A DNA stretch of 64,000 nt. Origin: Sphingobacteriales bacterium. GTDB taxonomy: Bacteria > Bacteroidota > Bacteroidia > Chitinophagales > UBA2359. The stretch spans positions 310,001-374,000 of the forward strand of contig CP064999.1 of NCBI GenBank assembly GCA_016700115.1. Direction: 5' to 3'. This document shows, piece by piece, positions 26,834 through 36,080 of the stretch (the first letter of the stretch is position 1; each line of letters opens with the position of its first letter). The position numbers were made by a program, and so were the translations under genes. Under the pieces are notes generated by a model that was not told the DNA's origin, searched no databases, and saw only the letters and a program-made list of their open reading frames with translations.

Positions 26834-29800
26834 TTAACTTTTCTTTTCATAAAGTTCAATCCAAACCTTTAAGGGAAAGTCGTTGACCTCGACCGTGATG
26901 GAAGGTTCGAGATGCTCGGCGATTGTTAATTTTTCGGTTAAAGTTTCGGCACAGATATAGCCGCCAAAACCGGTTACTGCCCGCCTGATGTTTTCCTGTT
27001 GACCGTTAGCTTCTATTATGAGTTGTATCCGGTCGGTTACTTTCAGGTTTTGTTCTTTTCTAAGGTTTTGTATGCGGTTGACCAATTCCCGGGCGAACCC
27101 CTCGTTTTGCAGGGTTTCTGAAATATGGGTATCCAGCGCCACGGTAATGCCGTTCATACTGTTTACCTGCCATCCGGGAATATCTTCAGATACAATCATT
27201 ACTTCATTGACGGAAATTGTTACTGTTTCGTTGTTTATCATCAGTTCACATGTGCCGTTTTTTTCGAGGGCAGCAATTTCTTCCTGCGTAAATCCTTCTG
27301 TCAACACATTTCCCTGCTTGTCTTTTACACCCTCCAACCGGTCTTTTACTAAAGACATATTTTTACCCAATCGGCCACCGAGTTTTTTAAAATCGGGTTT
27401 AATCCTTTTGATAATCAACCCGCTTGTATCGGTGATAAACTCAAGTTCCTTAACATTTATTTCGGCCAAAATGAGGTCTTTCACCTTGTCCAATTGTATT
27501 TGTTGGTGTTCGTTCAATATAGGAACGAGTATTTTTTGCAAAGGTTGTCTTACTTTTATCTCAACTTTTTTGCGCAAGGCCAAAACGAGCGATGAAATAT
27601 CTTGTGCCAACTGCATCCGCTCTTCCAAATCTACGTCTATGACGGCATCGTTTGCTTGAGGAAATTGTGAAAGATGAACCGAAACAGCGGTTTCTTTTTT
27701 AGAGACGCTATTCAGGTTGCCATAAAGCCAGTCTGAAAAGAAAGGAGCTATCGGGGAAATCAGTTTTGCAATGGTGTTTAAACAGGTGTATAAGGTTTGA
27801 TAGGCTGCAATCTTATCGGCATTATACTCCCCTTTCCAAAACCTGCGGCGACTGAGGCGTACATACCAGTTGCTGAGATGGTCTCCTACAAAATCGGCAA
27901 TAATCCGGGCTGCTTTAGTAGCTTCGTAATCGGCATATAAATCCTCCGTCTGTTTTGAAAGTGAGTTCAGCAGCGAAATGATCCAACGGTCAATTTCAGG
28001 CCGCTCCTGCATTGGGATGTCTGTTTCTGAATAGGTAAATCCATCAACATTGGCATAGAGGGCAAAGAAGGAATAAGTATTGAACAGGGTGCCAAAAAAT
28101 TTGCGCTGCCCTTCTGCCAGTTTTTCTTCGTCAAACAACAGATTATCCCAGGGATTGGAATTGGAAATGATGTACCACCGCGTAGCATCTGCCCCATATT
28201 TTTCAATAGTAGTAAACGGGTTTACCGCATTGCCTAACCTTTTGCTCATTTTCATCCCGTCTTTATCTAAGACCAATCCGTTTGAAACCACAGTTTTAAA
28301 GGCTACGGAATCGAAAAGCATGACGGCAATGGCGTGAAGGGTATAAAACCATCCACGGGTCTGGTCAACACCTTCGGCAATAAAGTCGGCAGGGAATTGT
28401 CCTTTGAGGGAAGCCAACGAGAAGGGGTAATGCCATTGTGCATAAGGCATAGCACCGCTGTCGAACCAGACATCTATCAGGTCGGGTTCGCGTTGCATTG
28501 GCTTACCGGAAGCGGAAACCAGGGTAATATAGTCAATGTAAGGACGGTGCAGGTCAAAACTGCCGGCAGCCATTTTAAGGGCAAAGTCTTCGTTTTGCCG
28601 GGTTTGTTCAGGGGTTAATACTCCTGAAGTTAACGCATGTTCAATGGCATCTTTCAATTCCTGAACAGCACCTATACAGATTTCTTCGGTTCCGTCAGAT
28701 GTTCGCCAGATTGGCAGTGGAGTGCCCCAATAACGGCTTCTGCTCAGGTTCCAGTCGTTCAGATTATCTAACCAGTTACCAAAACGGCCTTCGCCGGTCG
28801 AGGCCGGTTTCCAGTATATGGTTTTATTGAGTTCTGCCATTCGCCCACGAAATTCAGAGGCGCGAATAAACCATGAATCCAAAGGATAGTAGAGGATAGG
28901 TTTATCGGTTCGCCAGCAATGCGGGTAATTGTGGGCGTATTTATGGATGTTAAAAGCATCGCCGTTCAACTTCAATTTTACGGCGATATCCACATCCACA
29001 TCTTTAAAGTTTTTACCTTCGTTTTGATAGTCTTTGACATATCTGCCCGAAAATTCACCCACCGTATCAATAAATTTACCTTGCCTGTCAACGAGGGTCA
29101 GGGTTCCGATGCCGTTGTTCATGGCTGCCCTGCGGTCGTCAGCTCCAAATGATGGCGCTGTATGAACAATTCCGGTTCCGTCTTCGGTGGTTACAAAATC
29201 GGAGGTGATGGTTTTGAATGCACCGGCAGCTCCCTGTAAAGGCTCGATTGGGTTGCCATAAGGAAGGAGTTGATGATAGTCAAGTCCGCCCAACTGCTTA
29301 CCGGTATAGTTTGCAACAATACGGTAAGGCAATGTTTTATCATGAACCTGATACTGCATCGGTGCCGATTCTCCTTCAGTAGTAAACCACTTATGCAGCA
29401 GGTCTTTGGCCAAAATGACACTGACGGGTGCAGCGGTATAGGGATTAAAGGTTTCAACTTTCAGATAACTGATTTCCGGGCCAAGTGTCAAAGCAGTGTT
29501 GGAAAGTAAGGTCCAGGGGGTGGTGGTCCATGCCAGTATTCGCACATTTTCGTCCGGAGTGGCGAATAAAAAGGCCGATTGTTGGTTATGAATGACCTTA
29601 AACATGGCAACCACTGAAGTATCTTTAACCTCCTGATAAGCACCGGGCAGGTTTAATTCGTGTGAGCTGAGTCCGGTTCCTGCAGCAGGAGAATAGGGCT
29701 GAATGGTATAACCTTTGTACAACAGGTTTTTTTGATACAGTTGTTTGAGCAACCACCAAAGCGTTTCGATATAGCTGTTTTCAAAGGTTACATAAGGGTC

Positions 29801-30238
29801 GGACAAATCCACCCAATACCCCATTTTTTCGGTCAGGTCGTTCCAGATTTCGGTAAATTTTACCGCTTCTTTGCGGCATTGAGCGTTGTATTCTTCAATG
29901 GTAATTGTTTTACCGATGTCTTCCTTGGTAATGCCGAGCGTTTTTTCAACCGCAAGCTCAATGGGCAAACCGTGGGTATCCCATCCGGCTTTTCGGTGTA
30001 CCTGTCTCCCTTTTAAAGTATGAAAACGGCAATAGAGGTCTTTGATGGTGCGCCCCATGACGTGGTGTATGCCCGGTAAGCCGTTAACTGAAGGAGGTCC
30101 TTCATAAAACACAAAAGGCTCGCCTGCTTCGCGGGTGGCAATGCTCTGTTCAAAAATATGGTGTTCTTTCCAGAAACTCAATATTTTTCGGTCTATTTCA
30201 GGCAGGTTGAGCTGCTTTACTTCTTTATAGGCTGACAT
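26834..30238 (-). CDS. ileS: Isoleucyl-tRNA synthetase
   Basis: An 1134-residue class I synthetase. The HIGH-type motif is PGIHHVMG in PPSVNGLPGIHHVMGRTIKD near residue 55, and KMSKRLGN is the KMSKS motif. The editing domain (WTTTPWTLLSNTALTLGP, then HTAPSFGADD) and the anticodon-binding C-terminal part are complete. It charges tRNA-Ile and hydrolyses misactivated valine. The length and style fit the longer IleS type of Bacteroidota, without an obvious C-terminal zinc site. It heads the minus-strand run ileS - dksA-like - lspA and has a TAnnTTTG box about 147 bases upstream. Confidence 0.97.
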   Translation of the reverse strand: MSAYKEVKQLNLPEIDRKILSFWKEHHIFEQSIATREAGEPFVFYEGPPSVNGLPGIHHVMGRTIKDLYCRFHTLKGRQVHRKAGWDTHGLPIELAVEKTLGITKEDIGKTITIEEYNAQCRKEAVKFTEIWNDLTEKMGYWVDLSDPYVTFENSYIETLWWLLKQLYQKNLLYKGYTIQPYSPAAGTGLSSHELNLPGAYQEVKDTSVVAMFKVIHNQQSAFLFATPDENVRILAWTTTPWTLLSNTALTLGPEISYLKVETFNPYTAAPVSVILAKDLLHKWFTTEGESAPMQYQVHDKTLPYRIVANYTGKQLGGLDYHQLLPYGNPIEPLQGAAGAFKTITSDFVTTEDGTGIVHTAPSFGADDRRAAMNNGIGTLTLVDRQGKFIDTVGEFSGRYVKDYQNEGKNFKDVDVDIAVKLKLNGDAFNIHKYAHNYPHCWRTDKPILYYPLDSWFIRASEFRGRMAELNKTIYWKPASTGEGRFGNWLDNLNDWNLSRSRYWGTPLPIWRTSDGTEEICIGAVQELKDAIEHALTSGVLTPEQTRQNEDFALKMAAGSFDLHRPYIDYITLVSASGKPMQREPDLIDVWFDSGAMPYAQWHYPFSLASLKGQFPADFIAEGVDQTRGWFYTLHAIAVMLFDSVAFKTVVSNGLVLDKDGMKMSKRLGNAVNPFTTIEKYGADATRWYIISNSNPWDNLLFDEEKLAEGQRKFFGTLFNTYSFFALYANVDGFTYSETDIPMQERPEIDRWIISLLNSLSKQTEDLYADYEATKAARIIADFVGDHLSNWYVRLSRRRFWKGEYNADKIAAYQTLYTCLNTIAKLISPIAPFFSDWLYGNLNSVSKKETAVSVHLSQFPQANDAVIDVDLEERMQLAQDISSLVLALRKKVEIKVRQPLQKILVPILNEHQQIQLDKVKDLILAEINVKELEFITDTSGLIIKRIKPDFKKLGGRLGKNMSLVKDRLEGVKDKQGNVLTEGFTQEEIAALEKNGTCELMINNETVTISVNEVMIVSEDIPGWQVNSMNGITVALDTHISETLQNEGFARELVNRIQNLRKEQNLKVTDRIQLIIEANGQQENIRRAVTGFGGYICAETLTEKLTIAEHLEPSITVEVNDFPLKVWIELYEKKS

Positions 30239-30658
30239 GGGTCGGTTTATACTTTATGGCTTCTGTTAGTTATCCGGTTTTAGCGGCGATGTTTTTTTCC
30301 TGCATTGAATTGCAGGTTGTTCCTTTTGTTTTTCTTATGGTTAATTTTAAAAAGGCTTTAAAAACTATCCCCCTAAAAATGCCGCAAAGATAATCAATTC
30401 TCTTTTATTAATCGAACCATTTATGTTAAATATAAGAAAACACAAACTTATTGTTTCTTCCGGGTTGGTTTAATGCTATCCGATGCACACAAAAATCAAA
30501 ACTACTCATAGCCCATTCGTCAAATTCTTATCTGCTGAAATCAGATGTATTCAACCCCGACAGACTAATCACGATTATGTTATCCTGATGAGTTCTTAAC
30601 TGACAGCGGTTTGTTCAACCGGCAACTCCTAAACCCCACCTACAATCTCCGACCACGT
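30239..30658. other. Divergent intergenic region (420 bases)
   Basis: The gap lies between ileS (minus) and the amidohydrolase gene (plus). It holds the candidate ileS -7 box at 30385-30392. I looked for a T-box-like leader before ileS and saw no convincing terminator/antiterminator pair. No ORF beyond short frames. Confidence 0.5.
30385..30392 (-). promoter_or_regulatory. -7 box for ileS
   Basis: The minus strand reads TATCTTTG, an exact TAnnTTTG match, which would leave a leader of about 140 bases before the ileS ATG. Confidence 0.45.
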
Positions 30659-31855
30659 ATGTTAAAAATGCAGGCCGATTATATTTTTCCAATCAACCGT
30701 CCGCCGGTCAAAAACGGAATCGTTGTTTTAACAGAAGATGGCTATATCCAGGAAGTGGCTAACGAAGGGGATTTTCCGGATGAAGAAATAACCCGTTACC
30801 GCGGTGTGTTATGTCCCGGGTTTATCAATGCCCATTGTCATTTGGAGTTGTCACATCTGAAAGGAGCTATTCCTGCCGGGACGGGATTGCTGGGGTTTCT
30901 GAAACCCATTGGCGAATTGAGAAAGTCTTTTGATGAGGTTGATATTCTGAAAGAAATTGAAGCCGGCGAAAAAGAAATGATAAAAAACGGCATAGTTGCG
31001 GTCGGAGATATTTCCAATACACCTCATACTATTGAGCGAAAAAGACAGGGCAATTTAGACTATCATACTTTTCTGGAAATTTTCGGCTTAAATCCTGCCA
31101 GGGCAGACCTGTCTATGGGATTGGGAAAAGAATTGTTTGACGGATTTGCCCCATCAAACGGCAATATTTGCAGCATTGTTCCTCATGCACCCTATAGCGT
31201 TTCGGGCAATTTGCTCCGGCAAATCGAGGCATTCAGCGCAGTTTATGGAGGCGGTGTTGTCAGTATTCACAATCAGGAATGTTTGGAAGAAGAAGAGTTG
31301 TTCCGTTTCGGAACGGGTGAATTTGTTGAGTTTTACCATACTATAGGGATGGGAAAAATTACGGACTTTTTCACCCCTCCCGGCACTTCATCTCTCTACT
31401 ATGTTTTGTCACATCTTGAAGGGAACTGTAAACTGCTGCTTATTCACAACACCTATACTTCGGCAGAAGATATAGCCTTTGCCCATGCCTCTTATCACAA
31501 CGATATATACTGGTGTTTTTGCCCCAATGCAAACCTGTATATCGAAAACCGGCTTCCCGACTTTGAACAATTTATGCGAAATCGCTGCCAAATTGTAATC
31601 GGCACCGACAGCCTGACCTCTAACCGGCAACTTTGTATTTTATCTGAACTAAAGACGATTGCCTTAAACGCACCGCAAATACCCCTTTCGGAGTTGCTGA
31701 CCTGGGCAACATTGAACGGGGCTACTGCACTTGGATTTGAGAAAACGCTCGGTTCGTTTGAAACGGGTAAAAAACCCGGAGTGGTGCTGATTGAAAATCT
31801 GAACACCGAAACCCTTGAACTACAGGAACACTCTACTGCCCGAAGGGTCGGATAA
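30659..31855 (+). CDS. Amidohydrolase-family metal-dependent deaminase/hydrolase
   Basis: A 398-residue enzyme of the amidohydrolase superfamily (chlorohydrolase/cytosine-deaminase-like branch). The metal site is visible: HCH in PGFINAHCHLELSHL, then VPHAPYSVS, a His in VSIHNQE, and the Asp in IGTDSLTSN. N- and C-terminal parts form the small beta-sandwich (GIVVLTEDGYIQEV and GSFETGKKPGVVLIENL). Members deaminate nucleosides or futalosine derivatives or hydrolyse related rings. The substrate cannot be told, and an aminodeoxyfutalosine deaminase-like role is only a guess. I chose the ATG at 30659 over a TTG at 30611. A start at 30668 is also possible. Confidence 0.88.
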   Translation: MLKMQADYIFPINRPPVKNGIVVLTEDGYIQEVANEGDFPDEEITRYRGVLCPGFINAHCHLELSHLKGAIPAGTGLLGFLKPIGELRKSFDEVDILKEIEAGEKEMIKNGIVAVGDISNTPHTIERKRQGNLDYHTFLEIFGLNPARADLSMGLGKELFDGFAPSNGNICSIVPHAPYSVSGNLLRQIEAFSAVYGGGVVSIHNQECLEEEELFRFGTGEFVEFYHTIGMGKITDFFTPPGTSSLYYVLSHLEGNCKLLLIHNTYTSAEDIAFAHASYHNDIYWCFCPNANLYIENRLPDFEQFMRNRCQIVIGTDSLTSNRQLCILSELKTIALNAPQIPLSELLTWATLNGATALGFEKTLGSFETGKKPGVVLIENLNTETLELQEHSTARRVG

Positions 31856-31921
31856 GGCAAGCGGACTATAGCTTATTGGGCAATAATTTATAATTGCGGT
31901 AAGAACTGAGTGGCGGCATAC

Positions 31922-33376
31922 CTATTGAGTTACCTCTACTTTTAGCACAATCGGTGCAATATATCCTTCTGCCGAATTTGCATTCACACTCATCATCCCG
32001 TTGCTGTATTCTATGCTGTCAACGGGCATGAGGCGGTCTCCGAAACCGCTTTTCAGTTTTGTCCAAAAATCGATTCCGCTGCTTTGATGAACTTTGAGCA
32101 CCAACTCCCGGATATCATCAATGACCTTGTCAGAATACAAAATGCAGAGATAATCGGTACCTGCTTTATCGGTTTGGATAGCCTGATTGCCGCCCGGAAT
32201 CTGAATCACTGCCTTTTCTGATGGCACCCGGGGCAATTCTTTCAAGCTCGCATTATCCGATTGTTCAAAGGCCTTGTCTTTGGGGTAAAGAATTTCTACC
32301 TTGTTGGAAGGGTCAATGCTGAAAACATAAATATACTTGTCTTTGCGAACATTTTTGGCAGTAACCCTGAAATTATCCCCTACTTTTACCACAGTACCCG
32401 ACAAGGTATAGAGGTTATTGTTCAACATGGGCCTGACTTCGGCAAAAATGGGGGTATTATGTTGTTCATCCCATCTCAAAAATCGCTCAAACACAAACTC
32501 ACCGGACAGCAAAACAGGGTCTATTTCGGGGTCTTTCCTTTCGTCTAAGGTAAACTGAAACCCATATTTTACATAAGTGGCAAAGTCATCATAGCCAATT
32601 TTACAAAAACCACCATTGCCCCAGGATGTACCCCATGAGTTCAGAATTTCAAAAACCCGATTGTTGTCGTCATACCCAATAACCACCATGGCATGTCCCC
32701 CTGCAAATTCCTTGCTTCCCATATTGCTGTCCCATTTCTCTGAGCGAAGCAGGTCAAAAGACTTTAGAACATTCATGCCGATAACCACAGGTTTACCCGA
32801 GGCGAGGCTGTTAATGGTAGCTCCGATTTTTGTTTCTTTCGGGTCACTGATGCCAAACAAAGTGGCGTAGTCTTTGATGCGGTAAGGCTGGGCTTTTGAA
32901 TGTTCGGACATGCCGGGCAGGGTGTTGCAGTTTCCGGGATCAAAATCGGTTTTCAGACATGCGCCATTGGTTTTTAGCAACTTTAGGGCATCGGTGATGC
33001 GGGAACCATGCTGACAATCACTTAGTTTGATTTGGTTATACACATACAGGGCAGAATTGGCAATTGACGTAATCTGAACAGGGTCGGTCAGGTTGTTTTT
33101 TTGAGCAAGGGCAATACTTAATGCGCCGTAGCTGCTGGCCCATCCTACACAAGAACCCATATTGCCCTGACTTCCCGGTTGCGGGCAATATGCCTTCAGA
33201 CTGACAACCGGCTCATTTGCTGCAAAGTTCATCCCCGTTCCCACTCGCTCGACTTCAGAATATTGGTCGTCTTCCCAAATCAACCCTTTGCTCTGTACTT
33301 GTGAATAAGCGTTGGAAAGCCATAGAACCCCTGTTATTGCTAAGCAGATAGTTTTGACCATCGGTATTTTTTTCAT
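31922..33376 (-). CDS. Secreted papain-like (C1) cysteine peptidase with a DUF4384-like C-terminal domain
   Basis: A 484-residue protein with a signal peptide ending near SNAYSQ. The C1 domain is complete: oxyanion Gln and catalytic Cys76 in GSQGNMGSCVGWA, His228 in GGHAMVVIGYDD, and Asn246 in ILNSWGTSWGNGGF. After about residue 290 comes a second, beta-rich domain (KDKYIYVFSIDPSNKVEILYPKD and IQIPGGNQAIQTDKAGTDYLCILY), like DUF4384 domains found beside peptidases and kinases. No propeptide of the usual length is seen before the catalytic domain, so activation may differ. It should act outside the inner membrane. A -7 box lies 52 bases upstream. Confidence 0.9.
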   Translation of the reverse strand: MKKIPMVKTICLAITGVLWLSNAYSQVQSKGLIWEDDQYSEVERVGTGMNFAANEPVVSLKAYCPQPGSQGNMGSCVGWASSYGALSIALAQKNNLTDPVQITSIANSALYVYNQIKLSDCQHGSRITDALKLLKTNGACLKTDFDPGNCNTLPGMSEHSKAQPYRIKDYATLFGISDPKETKIGATINSLASGKPVVIGMNVLKSFDLLRSEKWDSNMGSKEFAGGHAMVVIGYDDNNRVFEILNSWGTSWGNGGFCKIGYDDFATYVKYGFQFTLDERKDPEIDPVLLSGEFVFERFLRWDEQHNTPIFAEVRPMLNNNLYTLSGTVVKVGDNFRVTAKNVRKDKYIYVFSIDPSNKVEILYPKDKAFEQSDNASLKELPRVPSEKAVIQIPGGNQAIQTDKAGTDYLCILYSDKVIDDIRELVLKVHQSSGIDFWTKLKSGFGDRLMPVDSIEYSNGMMSVNANSAEGYIAPIVLKVEVTQ

Positions 33377-33427
33377 AATGATTTAAATTTAAGCTGTTTT
33401 TGAAGCAAACTGCTTCCCCTTTTATAG

Positions 33428-33435
33428 CAAATATA
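33428..33435 (-). promoter_or_regulatory. -7 box for the C1 peptidase gene
   Basis: The minus strand reads TATATTTG, an exact TAnnTTTG match, 52 bases before the ATG at 33376. Confidence 0.5.
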
Positions 33436-33636
33436 ATCTTATTCTCAGGATTTTTTTCACCGGTGGAATATGTGTACCCATAAAGAAACTTGCTCAGGCT
33501 GAAGTTTTTAACTACAAATTTCAACCATTAATGGTCTGCCCTTTTCCAAAATAGAATGGACACAATGATTAGAATAAAAAAAAGTTCCATGCAATAAAAC
33601 AAAACAAAATATAATAAAAAAGAGAGAAAAATGAAT

Positions 33637-33644
33637 TATTTTTG
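33637..33644 (+). promoter_or_regulatory. -7 box for the restriction-modification operon
   Basis: TATTTTTG matches TAnnTTTG exactly and ends 17 bases before the methyltransferase ATG, implying a very short leader of about 10 bases. Confidence 0.5.
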
Positions 33645-33661
33645 CTTCAAATTTTAGTTTT

Positions 33662-34960
33662 ATGAAGGGAACTTATCACAAAATTATAAACGGCGATAGT
33701 AGGCAAATGAGTGAACTCAAAGATGAGAGCATTCACTTAATTGTTACTTCTCCGCCGTATTGGCAGTTAAAGGACTACGGCACTGAAAATCAAATTGGTT
33801 TTCACGACGACTACGAAACATATATTAACCATCTAAATTTGACTTGGAAAGAGTGCTTTCGTGTGCTCCACAATGGTTGCCGTTTATGTATAAACATTGG
33901 TGACCAATTTGCAAGGTCGGTTTATTACGGTCGCTATAAAATCATCCCAATTCATAGTGAAATAATCAAGTTTTGTGAAATGATAGGCTTTGACTTTATG
34001 GGTTCTATCATTTGGCAGAAAACGACAACCATGAATACGACAGGTGGTGCAAGCATAATGGGCAGTTTTCCTCATCCAAGAAACGGTATTGTAAAGTTAG
34101 ATTTTGAGTACATCCTTCTCTTTAAAAAGCAGGGAAATGCACCTAAACCAACGGCTGAGCAAAAAGAACATTCTGCAATGACAACAGAAGAATGGAACAC
34201 TTACTTTAATGGTCATTGGTATATTAGTGGAGTTCGTCAAGATAATCACTTGGCAATGTTTCCGGAAGAATTGCCCAAAAGACTTATAAAAATGTTCTCT
34301 TTCCCGGGAGAAAATGTACTTGACCCATTTCTTGGAAGTGGCACAACCTCATTAGTTGCAAAAATCCTTGGACGAAACTCATGCGGATATGAAATCAATC
34401 CAGAATTTATTCCAATTATTAAACAAAAATTAGGCGCAAATGACAACGTTTTATTTGAGGATGCCAGAATAGATTTTATAAAACAATCTGAATTAAAGTT
34501 TGACTTTGAGGAAAAAATCAAAGAACTACCCTATATTTTTAAAGACGCCCATAAATTAGACAAAAAAGTAGATGTAAAGAAATTTCAATTTGGATCTAAA
34601 CTCGACGCTAATGGTAGTGCAAAGAGAGAAGATTTTTATACAGTTAAAGAAGTTATAAGCCCCGAATTGGTAAGGTTAAACAATGATTTAATTATAAGAC
34701 TTATCGGAATTAAGCAAGACCTTAGTAAAAATGGTAGTGCCAATGAATTTCTCATCAAAAAGACAAAAGGAAAAAAAGTGTTTCTAAAATATGATGAAGT
34801 CAAGCACGATGAGCATAACCACCTTATGGCTTACCTCTATCTTGAAAACAAGACTTTTTTGAACGCACACCTTTTGAAGGAAGGATTAGCATTGGTTGAC
34901 AATTCTGCTAACTTTAAGTACAAGCAGAAGTTTAATAACCTCTTAAAGCAAGATAAATGA
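33662..34960 (+). CDS. Site-specific DNA methyltransferase fused to an SNase-like domain
   Basis: A 432-residue protein. Residues 1-270 form a beta-class amino-methyltransferase: motif IV TSPPYW at 29-34 first, and the AdoMet-binding motif I DPFLGSGTTSLVAK from 221, followed by GYEINPEFI. TSPPYW favours N4-cytosine but N6-adenine is possible. Residues about 325-430 resemble a staphylococcal-nuclease fold: VRLNNDLIIRLIGIK, then GKKVFLKYDEV, then HNHLMAYLYLENKTFLNAHLLKEGLALV. The usual DTPE and second Arg positions are lost (IKQDLSK, DEHNH), so this part is probably non-catalytic. The stop overlaps the next start (ATGA). It should protect host DNA from the downstream endonuclease. The gene is more AT-rich than its neighbours. 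Confidence 0.9.
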   Translation: MKGTYHKIINGDSRQMSELKDESIHLIVTSPPYWQLKDYGTENQIGFHDDYETYINHLNLTWKECFRVLHNGCRLCINIGDQFARSVYYGRYKIIPIHSEIIKFCEMIGFDFMGSIIWQKTTTMNTTGGASIMGSFPHPRNGIVKLDFEYILLFKKQGNAPKPTAEQKEHSAMTTEEWNTYFNGHWYISGVRQDNHLAMFPEELPKRLIKMFSFPGENVLDPFLGSGTTSLVAKILGRNSCGYEINPEFIPIIKQKLGANDNVLFEDARIDFIKQSELKFDFEEKIKELPYIFKDAHKLDKKVDVKKFQFGSKLDANGSAKREDFYTVKEVISPELVRLNNDLIIRLIGIKQDLSKNGSANEFLIKKTKGKKVFLKYDEVKHDEHNHLMAYLYLENKTFLNAHLLKEGLALVDNSANFKYKQKFNNLLKQDK

Positions 34961-35261
34961 CAACAGAACAAGAATTGATTTGGAAATATTTGAAAGACAA
35001 TGCATTAGGCCATGCTAATGCCGTGCATTATCCTCCAATTGCCGATGTAACTTGGAGTTGAATGTATGGGGTCAAACTGCCAGAATGTTAGAAGCATCAT
35101 TAAAGAAATGGTGGAAGTACATGGTTTACCAATTGGAACCTCTTAAAAAAGGTGTGTTTGTGAATGTTAGTGAGGAAGATATTGAAATCGCTGTAAAATG
35201 GATTCAAAAACCTAATAGAGGCGATAACATTCGTAACAACGGAATTTATAGCGAAGAATGA
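34957..35261 (+). pseudogene. Winged-helix protein gene broken by two frameshifts
   Basis: The frame opened by ATGA at 34957 gives MTTEQELIWKYLKDNALGHANAVHYPPIADVT and stops at 35059-35061. One base further along the frame reads GVECMGSNCQNVRSIIKEM and VEVHGLPIGTS. A second shift at the A run near 35146-35151 leads to KKGVFVNVSEEDIEIAVKWIQ and the stop at 35259-35261. Joined, these give a coherent protein of about 100 residues with a winged-helix look (helix-turn-helix, then LPIGTS and a beta wing). Start and stop overlap both neighbouring genes, as expected for an intact operon member. It is either a decayed controller/accessory gene or an intact gene with two sequencing indels. Confidence 0.72.
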
Positions 35262-35944
35262 AGAGATACTCAAAAGAGTTTGGCAAAAAAGAAAAGGTCT
35301 TGAATTATGCTTGCCAAACTTACCAACTTTCGAGACCAAACAAAGTCGGTGCAGTCATGGCATTGATACGCAAATGTCAGCCAAATACGATTGAAGAATG
35401 GGAAGCGTGGTATTTCGAAAATGCGTACACCGATGGTAAAAACACCTTCAAAGTAACCAAAGAGAGTTTGGAAGAACTCGGCAATCGTCTTCACGAAAAA
35501 ATAACAGAAGTTGTCATTCCTGAATGGCAAGAGGCATTCAGAAACTTGACATTACAAGATTGCATTGACTATATTCACAATTTGACTATAAATCGGACTT
35601 TTGACGGATATATTCGAGAGAAATCGGTTGTCAATGATGGATTAGCAAAATTATACCCCTCAGTAAGGTTTGAGGAAAGTCCGTCAGAACTCGACCATGC
35701 AGGCGACATTGACTATTTGGGACACATCGGTGAAAAAGCATTTGGTATTCAAATCAAACCTGTTACAGCCAAGTCAAACTTTGGAAATTACTCGGTTTCA
35801 GAAAGAATGAAAGCAGGATTTCTTGACTTCGAGGAAGACTACGGAGGAAAGGTATTCATTGTATTCAGCCTTAATGGAGAAATTGCCAATAAAGAAGTGC
35901 TTAAAGAAATTAACACAGAGGTGGAGAGGCTCAAAAAAGCATAA
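35258..35944 (+). CDS. MjaI-like type II restriction endonuclease
   Basis: A 228-residue protein starting in an ATGA overlap with the winged-helix gene. Residues 145-170 carry a PD-(D/E)xK-like active site, LDHAGDIDYL (Asp150, Asp152) followed by FGIQIKP (Gln165, Lys167), and then TAKSNFGNYSVSERMK. This pattern and the length fit the MjaI endonuclease family, whose founder cuts CTAG. Family assignment is from memory of the motif, so recognition of CTAG is only a hypothesis. It is the toxic partner of the methyltransferase in this three-gene operon. Confidence 0.78.
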   Translation: MKRYSKEFGKKEKVLNYACQTYQLSRPNKVGAVMALIRKCQPNTIEEWEAWYFENAYTDGKNTFKVTKESLEELGNRLHEKITEVVIPEWQEAFRNLTLQDCIDYIHNLTINRTFDGYIREKSVVNDGLAKLYPSVRFEESPSELDHAGDIDYLGHIGEKAFGIQIKPVTAKSNFGNYSVSERMKAGFLDFEEDYGGKVFIVFSLNGEIANKEVLKEINTEVERLKKA

Positions 35945-36080
35945 AAAGGATGGAACAATCACTTTACTAAAATTGCCCCTCAATGTCGCAAATTCGTAAA
36001 GCGCATCTTTACAGGAAAGTTTTTAGAAAGTTGATACCTTTATGTTTTCAAACATTTTTTTAATTGCCAAACAAGAACCC

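Noticed and set aside
30239..30658. T-box riboswitch before ileS
   Set aside because: No terminator/antiterminator pair or T-box core sequence could be found. T-boxes are mainly a Firmicutes feature.
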